Assembly: GCF_001039355.2 (NCBI RefSeq)
Contig: NW_019775691.1
Location: forward strand, 881,848-912,504
Source of the DNA: Lingula anatina
Lineage: Eukaryota; Brachiopoda; Lingulata; Lingulida; Lingulidae
Length of the DNA: 30,657 nucleotides
Reading direction: 5' to 3'
A program made the position numbers and the translations under genes. Every line of letters begins with the position of its first letter. The stretch's first letter is position 1. Positions 1 through 12,100 of this stretch are shown piece by piece. A model generated the notes under the pieces. It worked only from the letters and a program-made list of their open reading frames with translations, was not told the origin of the DNA and did not search any database.

Positions 1-52
1 TGCTTGTTTTTCCTGTGTTGTTCTTGTCTTACCTGTTCCTGTATGATTCCAG

Positions 53-142
53 CGTTTCCCACCTGACAAGTCATACTATGTTGCCAAAGAACTCCTGATG
101 ACAGAGAGAACCTACAAAAAAGACCTGGAAGTCATGACTGTG
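53..142 (+). CDS. FARP: FARP window exon 1: start of DH domain
   Basis: This exon has 30 codons in phase 0 and begins after the acceptor tgattccag. It encodes the first DH helix (conserved region 1), with SYYVAKELLMTERTYKKDL. The donor is gtg|gtaagg. An earlier exon must precede it, since the reading frame is open to its first base and the FERM half is missing. Confidence 0.93.
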
Positions 143-3100
143 GTAAGGCACTCATATGGTCACACACAAAGATGTAATGCACTGATCATATGAACAGTTT
201 AAAAAAAGTCTTGTTTAGAAAGCCTTTGATTGTACCCTCTTTTCTCCCCTCTACCGCCAGTTAGTGATAACTATAGTATGTAATAGGAGGACTTCAAATG
301 GGGTATTGCACTTAAAACTGTGTATCCTGACCAGAATATTGATAAGGTTCAAATTCAGGTTGAGCGTGTGACTGAAGTAGTTGATGTGTCATGTGGTATG
401 TTCAAAATATGTTCTGTCTTCCAGTGGTTTCGTAACGCAGTCAGTAAGGACACGGCCATGCCAGACTACCTTTCGCAGCTGCTGTTTACCCACCTGGACC
501 CCATCTACGAGTTCCACTGCAGCTTCCTGAAGGAAATAGAACAGAGGCTGGCCATGTGGTAAGACTGACATGTCATGACTTGTCAAATTGTTTGTAGTGA
601 TAATAGAAATAACTGCAGCTTCCTGAAGGAAATAGAACAGAGGCTGGCCATGTGGTAAGACTGACATGTCATGACTTGTCAAATTGTTTGTAGTGATAAT
701 AGAAATAACTGCAGCTTCCTGAAGGAAATAGAACAGAGGCTGGCCATGTAGTAAGACTGACATCATGTCATGACATGTCAAATTGATAATAGAAATAACC
801 GTAATTTTCTGAAGGAAATAGAACAGAGGCTGGCCATGTGGTAAGACTGACATCATGTCATGACACGTCAAATTGATAATAGAAATAACTGTAATTTTCT
901 GAAGGAAATAGAACAGAGGCTGGCCATGTGGTAAGAATGACATCACGTCATGACATGTCAAATTGATAATAGAAATAACCGTAATTTTCTGAAGGAAATA
1001 GAACAGAGGCTGGCCATGTGGTAAGAATGACATTACATCATGACATGTTAAATTGTTTGTAGTGATAATAGAAATAACTGTAGTTTTCTGAAGGAAATCG
1101 AACAGAGGTTGGCCATGTGGTAAGACTGACATCATGTTATGACTTGTCAAATTGTTTGTAGTGATAATAGAAGTAACTGTAGCTTTCTGAAGGAAATTGA
1201 ACAGAGGCTGGCCACGTGACAAGAATGACACCTGTCATGTCATTGTTTCAAAAGGTTTGTTGAAAGATGGTTAGACTTAATTATAACCGTTAATTAAGTG
1301 ACCACATATTGTACCTTGTAACTTACCCACTGTAAAGTGTGTTAGTTGGGACAGTGTTAAGACTGATTGTGTTTCTGTCATTCCAGGGAGGGGAAATCCA
1401 ATGCACATCTGAACGGAGATTACCAAAGAATAGGGGACATTATGTTAAATAACTTAAAGGTTTTGCAGGTTTGTTTTAACTCTTATTTATTTGTAAGCAA
1501 TCTTGTCATTCACAGTGTTAACTATGTGTTCAGATAAGGATTTTTGTTGTACATCTTGAATTTAGTGCTTCCTGACTCCTGGGTAATTTGATACTGATCC
1601 AGGCACTTCCCTGGATTCTGACCAAGTTGGCCTAACACCATCATTTAAATGTTATCTTACCAGCCCCTTTTTCAGTAATTTATAAAGAGTAATTGAAAGC
1701 ATTTTGAATCTTAGTAAAAAACTATTTCCATTTCAGTTGTACAAGAACTATATAGACCACCATGAAGAGATCTTAATGGGCTTCGAGAACACGATGAAAC
1801 AAGATAAAAATTTCGAGCAGCTTTTAAAGGACTTTGAGTCACAAAAAGTCTGCTATCTTCCTCTTTACTCCTTCTTCCTGAAGCCAGCGCAGAGGCTGAT
1901 GCATTACCAACTGATCCTTGAAAGTAAGTACCAGTGTGGGCTGTCTTGGTAAACTGCCACCTATATCTGTTATCTTTAACAGTACTGTTTATTAAAGGCA
2001 AAATGCTTCAAGGGTAAGCTTTCGTCCCCAAAGTGGTTTTATTATTTGTGAAATATGGGCCAGGTATATACAGCAATTTACAAAGATATTGTTTTGTTTC
2101 CAGGGTTACTGGCACATTATTATGCAGATCACCCAGACTACAAGGATTGTAAATGTAAGTCTCCATCTAAAATACTGTTGTTAACTATGAAAGAGGTTGT
2201 TCATGGTCTGCAGATAGGAATTACTCTCTTCATAGAGACTAAATAAATTAAAGCAGTTTATATCAGAACCCAATGACCCCCCATCCCAAACTTAATGCCC
2301 TCAGTGCCTTCAGCTCCTGAGGGTTGTCCAAAGAAGCATCACAATCACATAATCACCATTCAACTGACCAAGGTTTATAGATGATGGACCAAAATGTCAT
2401 TGCATAAAAGGTCAATAAAATAGAAAATATGTTCTAAATTACAAATTAATGCAAACTTCTCTACCTCTGTTGCAAACTGTTTGTTTAATTTATTTTTTTA
2501 TTTCCAGCTTCCCTTATTAAAATAGCTGAAGTCACCAGTGCCTCTGCAGACACAATGAGAAGTTTGGTAAGTATCAGTATTAAAATAACTGAAGACACCT
2601 GTGCCTCTGTAGATGCCATGAGAAGTTTTGTGAGTATCTCCACACTTCTCAGTGTGGAGCAATGCATCATGGGAAAAGTTGGTACACATACTTCTGTGGA
2701 CCATGTGGTGGTTACCATGTAGTACTGACCATGTGGTGCCAACCATGCACTGACCTTGTGGTGTCGACCATGTGGTACTGTCCACGTGGTACTGTCCATG
2801 TGGTACTGTCCATGTGGTACTGTCCACGTGGTACTAACATTGTGATATTATCTACTCTGAATTGAGTGATCTTATTAGGTCTCAATGATTATTGCTTTAT
2901 GAGAATAAGAGAGGATAGTTCATTGTGCGAAGTTCTGTAATAGAGGTCCCTTTTTCTTAGATAACTGTGCTCCCAACTCTTAGACATTCAGGCTGGTTAA
3001 CAGATGGGATTGCTACAAAGATTATACATACTATTTCTGTTGTAGGAAAACTTGCACAAACTTCTGGAGTTACAAAGAGACCTGTTAGGAATAGACAACT

Positions 3101-6100
3101 TGGTTCAGCCTGCCAGGGTAAGTGCTTGTTGCAACTTGGGTGATTTTGAAGCATAGTGATCACAGTAAAATTATATTTTAGATGTTTACATTATGAATAA
3201 GATGCATCCTATCTGTTTTACTGCATGTTTTAACTACCATGAGGATGTCATAAGTTTTTGGTAAGCCTCTAAAAAAAGAGATATAAAGTTATTTATCACA
3301 TATACTGGAGTTTGGTTTAGATATTTGATTAGTTATTCATGTTTCTTGATGTTTGAGAATTAACACAATGGTGTTGAAATATTTCTAGGAATTTATCCGA
3401 GAAGGCTGTCTCCAGAAACTTTCCAGGAAAGGATATCAGCAAAGAATGTTTTTCTTGGTAAGTTAAAGCAAAAGGTGTTCACCGTGTTGTTCTTCGTAAG
3501 TTTAAGCATAGGATGTTCTTCTTGGTAAGTTTCAGCATAGGATGTTATTCTTGGTAAGTTATGTTTTCCAGTTTCTTGTCTGGCAAAAATGCACTTGAAC
3601 CAAATCAGTTTTAGTTCTGCCAGGATAACAGGAATGTCAGAGAACTTATTTAAAACAGTTGTAAAATTCTCCCTTCCAGCTGTCAGACATGTTGGTCTAC
3701 ACCAGCAGGTCGGCCACTCCCAGTCAGCAGTTTAAAGTCCACGGGCAGCTGCCACTGAGGAACATGTATGTAGAGGAAACTGACCCCAAGATGGCTGTCG
3801 CCAACAGTTTCACCATATTCAGTGGAAACAGGTGCCTCCTAGTAGCAGCCAGGTCAGTACACGTGTGTCAGCTGTGTTAGGTGTGTTAAGTGTAACAGAC
3901 TGCTTGGTGAGGCAGTGTTAGCTGTGACAGTGTGTTAGGTGTAACAGTGAGTTAGGTGTGCCATTGTTTCAGGTGTGCAGTGTGTTAGGTGTGCAGTGTG
4001 TTAGGTGTGCCATTGTTTCAGGTGTAATAATGTGTTAGGTATCACATTTTGTTTGGTGAGACTGTATTAGGTATGACAGTGTGTTATGTTTTACAATGTG
4101 CCAGTTGTGACAGTGTGCTAGGTATCACATTTTGTTAAGTTTCTGTTAGGTTTGACAGTGTATTAGATATCACACTGTCTTATATGTGTAAGTGTGTTTG
4201 ATGCAACAGTTCCATAACAGCAGCCTGTTGATTTTTCAGCTCCCAGGAAGAGAAGGATAAATGGGTCGAAGACCTGACAGATTCCATCCAGCTGGTACGT
4301 GTGAAGGGAGACGATATCCACCTTCAGAAACAGCCCAGTCTCAAGTCCAGTACAAGTGAGTAATGTATAAGTGAGATAGTACAAGTGAATACTGCGTTAG
4401 GCTGATTGTATTCACATTATTCCAGTACGAGTGAGTGCTGCATTAGACAGATTGTATTCACTAAGGGAGTGTATGGATCATTGCTTGCAATTTCTCTGAA
4501 AAGATTTGTTAAACAGAAGATTCGGCCTTTTTTTAACTGGTACTATTTTCAACCATCACGAGGTATATCATTTCAGTTTAATGATTTTGATATTTTTTCA
4601 GTTTTATGATTTTGATTGTTTTAGTAAAATTTCTCCATGTATGTCCTCTGAATATTAAGCCCTCCCCCATGTATCTGTATATATCTTGGGTCATCTGTTC
4701 AGGTTCCTCAGAGAACATAGATGTGTCAGACCCAGCGCCCTCATCGCCTCCAGAGAAGCAGTCCCAGCACCGCGCCAATACCACCATGCATGTATGCTGG
4801 CACCGAAACACCAGCGTCAGTATGAAGGACCATAACACAGCCATCAAGGTGAGAAACACAGCAAAACGTCCTGCACAACATAGAAGTGTTATAACAAAAA
4901 CCTTGTTCCAGCATCAAGTTGAGACACAACAAATCTTGCTACACAATACAATGTTATAACACAGCCATGAAAGTGAGACACAGCAAATCTTGCTACACAA
5001 TACAATGTTATAACACAGCCATGAAAGTGAGACACAGCAAATCTTGCTACACAATACAATGTTATAACACAGCCATGAAAGTGAGACACAGCAAATCTTG
5101 CTACACAATACAATGTTATAACACAGCCATCAAAGTGAGAAATAGCAAACCTTGCTACACAATACAATGTTAGTTGATGCACAATGTTACAATGCTGCTT
5201 CACAACACTGTATTCTAACACACTGTGACATAGCATGCACATCAGTAATTGTTGCTTTATTTCCAGAACCAGTGAGCAGAAGTGGCTGTCACAACTATCA
5301 CACTGTAACATTAAGTGCTCACATCTGTAATTGTTGTTATATTTCCAGAACCAGTGAAGTGGCTGTCACAACTATCACACTGTACCATTCAGTGCTCACA
5401 TCAGTATTTGTTTCTTTATTTTCAGAACCAGTTAAGTGGCTATCTGCTGAGGAAGTTTAAGAACAGTAATGGCTGGCAGAAATTGTGGGTAGTCTTCACC
5501 AATTTCTGTCTCTTCTTCTACAAGACATTTCAGGTAGGAATATTGATCCCCTTGCCACTATGTAGTGTATAATATATAGGGCCAGAGGAAATTATTATTT
5601 GGATAGCTTGGAAGGTATATGTGTTACAGCTGAAAAAGTGTGCTTTTGCTGTGTGGCCCCGAAGAAAAAATGAAAAAAAAAAAAAGCTGGTTCTTTTGAC
5701 CTTTCATAAATATTTGGAGACTAGCTTTTTCCAGTAGGCAAAAATTATGAAATTTTCAGAATGATGCAATTTTATAATCATAAAAATGAGATATCTATAT
5801 AGCAATTGTAGTGCTTTTACTGCATATTTCATGGAATAATAGAGTAGTCTGCCTTTTAATTTTGTCGCTGCCACTCAATAGGAATGTACTAATTTTAAGA
5901 AATTCTGACTAAAAAATACAGTATCTGTAAAATTCACAATTTTCCCCTTTGAAAAGATCGTTTGAAGTTTGATTCAGATAGAATTTTCTCCAATCAACCA
6001 AATTCATTAATTTCTATGAGCAATAAGTGTTTTGTTAGTTACACGCCTAGAAGATGATGTGTTTTTAAACAACCAAATCTTGAAATAATAAGCTATTAGC

Positions 6101-9100
6101 AGAGATGAGGTGTGAGGAGTGGGTGAGTTATGGCAGGTTGACATCTGTGTGACCAGACACCTTATTGTGTTCTCCCAGTGACAGGAAGCATGCCGATAAG
6201 TATGATTGCTATAATATGGTTGTTTGTGTGGAACTGATTGCAGCACTGCTATTGATGGGGATTTGTGGCAGCAATGAAACTAAGCCTCCAAGGAAGACGG
6301 CGCCATCTTTAGAAGTTTGTCTCTACAAATCCCTGCGTCATCTCTCTGTGAAATAGTAGGAAGCGGTTGATAATTATCAAAGATGTAGTTATAATGACCA
6401 CATGTATATTTATGTAAACAGATGTGTTAATTTGATTGCAAAGCCCAAATTAAACATTTTCAGTTTTACATGTTTTTGTGACATTCACTCATTAAATACA
6501 AAAGCATAATTATGTCTTTTACTTAAAATTTGATGAGAAGCATGTCCCTTTGAAAACCACTGTGTCTGGACTTAAAGCCAGCACTTCATCTGTCAGGGCC
6601 ATAAGCAGTAGTTTCCACATTCCTCCTAAATGTGATTTAAAGAAAGCCATGTCATTTGTTATTTTCAAACTTAAGAAATGACACATGGCACTATAATAAA
6701 AAGTAATGGAATCCAGTTTAAAAAACCAGCTTGCTTAGATTACTATTGTTTAGTCTATGGCCGCATTCACATCGAGAAGAGCTGAGGCTCTACAAAGCCA
6801 AGAACTAAATATGTCAGACGTACATGAAAGGAAAACCGCCTAATCCTTTAATGGTCTCTTGACCTCTCACACGCCTCCCCACGCATCGTCCCAATGGAGC
6901 CAAGCTTTAATGACTGTACCCCCGCAGGGACGACGCGTTGGGAGGCGTGTGAGAGGCAGAGAGACTGTTAAAAGATTAGGCGTTTTTTCTTTCATGTACA
7001 TCCGCCATATTTAGTTCTTGGCTTTGTAGGCCTCGGCTTTGTAGAGCCTCGGCTCTTCTCGATGTGAATGCGGCTTATGCAGGTTTTTGGGACCTTTTCA
7101 TTTTCCTTTACCATAAACAATTATGCCCCCTATGAAGAAATGAGGTATATTGCTTTACATGACCAGACCTTGTTCCAGCAACAAACAAATAGAAAACAAT
7201 TTGGTTTGTGGTCTTCATATTTGGAAGGGACATTAGACGTAATATGTAGATAACCCCTATTGATATTGTGTTCACATTGAGATGGCCAATACAAAAACCT
7301 TGTCTGACCAAGAAACAGAGAACAATATTGGGCATCTGTGTTTAACAAATGCTTCTTCTTTGCACTAGCTAGCTTTGTTATGCTACCCAATCATGCTGAG
7401 ACATAGACAAAGCTGAGTTAGCCCAACATTAGAAAATTCTGTTACAAAAAAAAGCATTTAGACGAAAGTGGTTTTGCTTAGAGTTTTACAAGTTTTCATA
7501 CAGATACAAAAATTCCCACTGTCCTATCTAATATGGTACTTCTGTATTGTATACTTTCAGGATGACTTCCCCCTTGCCAGCCTCCCCCTGCTTGGCTATT
7601 CCGTTAGCACCCCCAGCGAGGTGGACGACATACACAAAGACTACGTCTTCAAACTACAATTCAAGAATCATGTTTATTTCTTCAGGGCGGAGAGTGAATA
7701 CACATTTGAAAGGTATGTCATACTGGCTTCATAAAGGTTTAGACATTTATGAACATAACCCTTAGATTTGTGAGCACGAATGCACAAATTAATGACTCCA
7801 GCCGCAAATTTACTACCCCCAATGTAGAATTATTTGCCCCAAGCTTAGCGTTTCATTGCACACATAATTTAGCCCGTTCCATCTGGGTCTCTGGCTGTAC
7901 ATATATGGGTTCTTTTTATCAACAAAGGACTATTAATACGTCAACAATGCATTCTTGACCATCTTCAGCTCATACGGAAGGTACCAAATGGGTATATAAG
8001 CAAACACATGGTTTGTGGCTGGAGTCGTCAATTTGGGCATTTTTGCCCACAAATCTTAGGATCCAGTAATAAAATTTGTTTAAAATTAAGACCTGGTCAT
8101 ACTTGCATGAGAATAAATGATGATTTATGTGTGTCGGATTGAGGTGCAAACCAAATAAATACTCTGAAGCCTGAAAAGGTTTCATATGAACTTGGTTTAT
8201 TTATCCCTATCCTGCAGCAATTAAATTGTTCAGAAAAATTAAATGTCAAATTGATACCACTATTTCTGTGTGGAATGATTTTTAAATTCAAAATGGAACT
8301 ATTGATCTTGACTGCATTTGTTCTGTCTAACTTGTGTCATATGAATTATCGTAACTTAATCAAAAAACATGATTTTTAATGCAGCAGCCTCATAGTTTCT
8401 GTCCTGTGGACATTTTTATTTCCTTCTGAAAATGCTTGATAGTTCTAATGTAAAAGTTTTGAAAATGTAAGGCGTATTTGGGGTATTTGAACAATTTTAT
8501 GAAAGTTGTGAAAACAATTAAATACACAAAATTGCAGGTTTGCATCTTCCTCACTTTGGATGCCACAGAAAAGTGATTAAAGATTTTAGAGGCTTATTGT
8601 CGTCAGTCAGTTCTATTGAACCCAGGGGTATATCCCTAGGGGGTATCTCGGGGCATGCCCCTAGGGGTTGCTCCAGGGGGTGTCCCCTTGCAGTGAAGTC
8701 AGTAGGTTAACAAGGTATGTCTGATGGGTCCCCCAGCAGCGTGGTCCTGATGTTTTGAACACTGAGGCCCAGCTGCTGAAGTCCCAGACCAGCGTGAAAC
8801 AGGTCCAGAGATTTACAGTAGATTTCCATTTGTTGCTGAAGAAATGCACACAGTCTTTGTGCCTCTGCCTCCTCAGAGGAGCAGACGGCTTTGATGCTGT
8901 CACTAGGTGGCACTGGTGTACTGGTAACAAGAAGGGACGGCCTAGCTGAAAAAGAAAATGGATCTGCAGACAACTTCCAAATAAGTTGTGAAATTTTGGT
9001 GTCATGTTTTGTTCTGTGGAGGTGTATTGTATAGGTTAGGACAGGTATCTGTTGCCTTAGTCACATAGGTGATTCATAGTCCTTAGGGTTAAATCTGTTT

Positions 9101-12100
9101 ATAGGAATGCACTATATTATTTTTGCAGGATGCAGATTTTTTCAAATGTCAATGTCTTGCATAAAAATGTCAAATGCCTGATAGTGTTAAATTATACCTT
9201 AGATATCTGATAGTTATTTTGACTGATAGTTTTTCTGATGGGATTTTTGAATAAAGAACAGAGCATACACAACTTCTTAGATTTCTAGAACCATGCAATT
9301 ACAAATAAAATGTGAATTGTATTTCAAAGGGGCTGTAGAAGAACCAGAATAGCTCCATTGCCCACCTACCATTGTTGCCTCATGCAGTTGCTATCTCAGC
9401 CTTCTGTTGGAGAGAAGAAAAAACAAAAATAATGAAAACATTCACAGATAAAACTTGAAAAAAAAAGTGACGTCCAATCTTTGCTGCCTTGCTTACAATC
9501 ATGTTCATGTTTTTGTTACATCAAAATGGTGTTAAGATACATGATGTCAACAACATTAAGAACAACAACAATAGCGACAACAACAACAGTCAGCCATAGT
9601 GCCCTTTAAACATGGAACATTGACAACCAACATGATTATTTATTGACAAAGTTTCTGACATATTTTGAAGATTCAAGAAAAAGAAAAACATTGATAAGAC
9701 TGTTGAGAACATGCTTGAGAACAATTACAGTCTGCCTAGAATTTGTGATATTGACTTCTTGTATAGCTCATTCCATGAAAATCCCAGTACGCCTGATAAA
9801 GTTATTAAATATACTGATAATAATAAAATAAAATGGCAATAAAAATAATAAAATAATGTCATTCATAAAACACCATGAACATTAATAGAGAAAATAGAAG
9901 ATAACAGTGCAAACCAAGGCATTCTCAAAAACTTAACATTTCTCAGGCATACTTGCACATAAACTTTTAAAGAGTGCAAAGAGTCAGCTTCAAGATCAAG
10001 AGAAGGACATTATAAATAAGACAGGATAAATGATGACGACCCATCTCTAAGGATTGTCATATTGACTAAATAGTTGTGATAAAAGTAAAAAGTGCTGTCG
10101 ACTAGTAACCACTTAAACTAAGATGTGATAGTGGTGTAGATGTAGGTATGGGGGGTATAACAGAATAAGTAGTTGTGACAAAAGTAATTAGTGCTGTCGA
10201 CTAGTAACCACATAAACTAAGATGTGATAGTGGTGTAGATGTGCGTGTGGGGTGTAACAACATCTACCATGGTGTACTGGCCTTCCTAGTGTGGCGCAGC
10301 AGTTTCTGTTTCCATTACGGCAGCACGTTTTCACCTCTGACAGGTCTAGGAAGGCACCCCAGCGGTTCCTCTTTGATTCTTTTAGGGACGCTGAGTCTGC
10401 CGCTAGAATCAGAAATGTTTTCATTTAAGTATGTTGTGATATGACCAAGGTTGTAGTCAGCGGCCAAAGTTGGAGGAAGTAAATCAACTCCTGTTGGATG
10501 GGGGAGGGGGAGCCATTTCTCTAGTCTTACCCTCAGAGGTAAATTACCACTGGACAAATCTGTGTAAAATGTTGTCTATCAGCAATGCACATTTTGACTA
10601 AATGTTAGTTAGCAAAAACTTTTACCAGGAGTAAATTTTTTAAAACCAATGTTTATTCAAAAGAGAAAGGATTCAATCTGCATAGAACATTATACACTGT
10701 CCTTTTGAGGACAAAAAAGAAATAAATATTGACAAAGGCAGTAAAAAAAGGAAAAGAAAATTAGGAAAGAATGGAAACGTACAACTAAATGGTTCAATAA
10801 ATGCTAAAATAACTAAACAGATTAATAAATGTATTAAAGCATATGTATATGTATAATATGTATATAAATACTGCTACTTTTTGATAAAATCCAAGACAAA
10901 ATCTTATCTTACACTAGGTGAATAAGGGGTGTGATAATGAAAAACAAGAAAATATCTGATAATGAGAATGATCACAAGGAGAAAAACATTGTTGCAATAT
11001 TTTTCTTTTTTGTGTCTGTATGTGCATATTTTTTATTAAGTGATATTTTAAATGCCCAGAATGCAATGCACAAGACTTGTTTATGTAAGGAAAACTTAGG
11101 TAATAAAGACAGTGACAGTTCATGTTTAAGGGTAAAGATGAGCAAAATTGTTTTTCTTTACCTTGAATAAAGGCAACAAAAGTATGACACTTCTCCCCGT
11201 CCCTTTCCTAGTGTCCCACCCTGTTTTCAACACACCAGATCTGTACTCACCCTCACTTTCCTCTTTCTGCTGTTCAGTGATGATATTTCTGAGTTCCCAC
11301 AAAACTTTCAGTAGTTTTAACTGGACGTTGGTGTAGTCCTGAATGTGCAGTGCATTGTCCTGTTGAGGGTCAGCTGCCTCTGTGTTGTCCTGGTATTGAT
11401 TGTCCAGTGAGGGTACTGCTGTGTCCCAGTAGTCCAAACTGTGGGGAGAGGAGGGTGGGTGAGCCAGTATCAGGTGAAATAATCCTAGGAAAACCCCCAG
11501 CACCAGGGTGCAGTATAATGATGAACTTTGCATGCTGTACGGTGATGTAAGTCACAGTTGGCTATAGTTGTCCAGGTATACAATAATGTTGTAGTGTGTT
11601 ACACTTGGCAAAAGAGTGTTTCTCAGTTACAAAATGTAACAAAATACAGTCCCAAGATTGTCACTGATTTGTTACAATGTATTCAATTGTAACAAAATGT
11701 GAAAAAAAAGATCAAATCCAAAGTTTGTCACTGATTTGGTACGATATATAAAATTGTAACAAAATGTATCAGAATGTGCAAAAACTGTCACAGCAGCTTG
11801 GTTTGAGTTTTGTCCTGTTTCAGTGCCGTCAGAATTCCGTAGTTCCGTCTTTGGGGTTGGAGTGCCGTCAGATTGCGGTAGTTCTCGCTGTGTGGTTGGA
11901 GTGCTGCGTTTGTGGTCCTCTGAGTGCAATATTCCAGTTTTATAGTGTGTGGAGAGAGTGGGATCCCACATTACCTGAGAGAAACTTACCAGACAATTGC
12001 CGCAATTATTTCTACTTCATTGTCCTCTGGTAATATCACTGTCATTACTGGAAGTTGTCTATGCACTCAGGGTCATCACAGAATTTTCTGTTGCCCTGAC

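Noticed and set aside
389-1231. 280-codon open frame on the minus strand
   Set aside because: It runs through the exon 2 junction array and stays open only because every unit length is a multiple of three. The peptide is a simple 30-33 residue repeat with no promoter or start context.
2485-2865. His/Thr-rich frames near exon 6
   Set aside because: They are products of the 14-bp minisatellite; the exon itself is on the plus strand.
4889-5311. Repetitive open frames on both strands
   Set aside because: They are by-products of the 54-bp array (18 codons per unit). FARP splicing removes this region.
10188-10424. Cys/His-rich 78-codon minus-strand frame
   Set aside because: It overlaps exon 2 of the nested gene in another frame and has no splice support.
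11672-11971. 99-codon minus-strand frame upstream of the nested gene
   Set aside because: Its ATG lies upstream of the TATA box and the region is better explained as promoter and leader. The peptide reflects the leader repeats.
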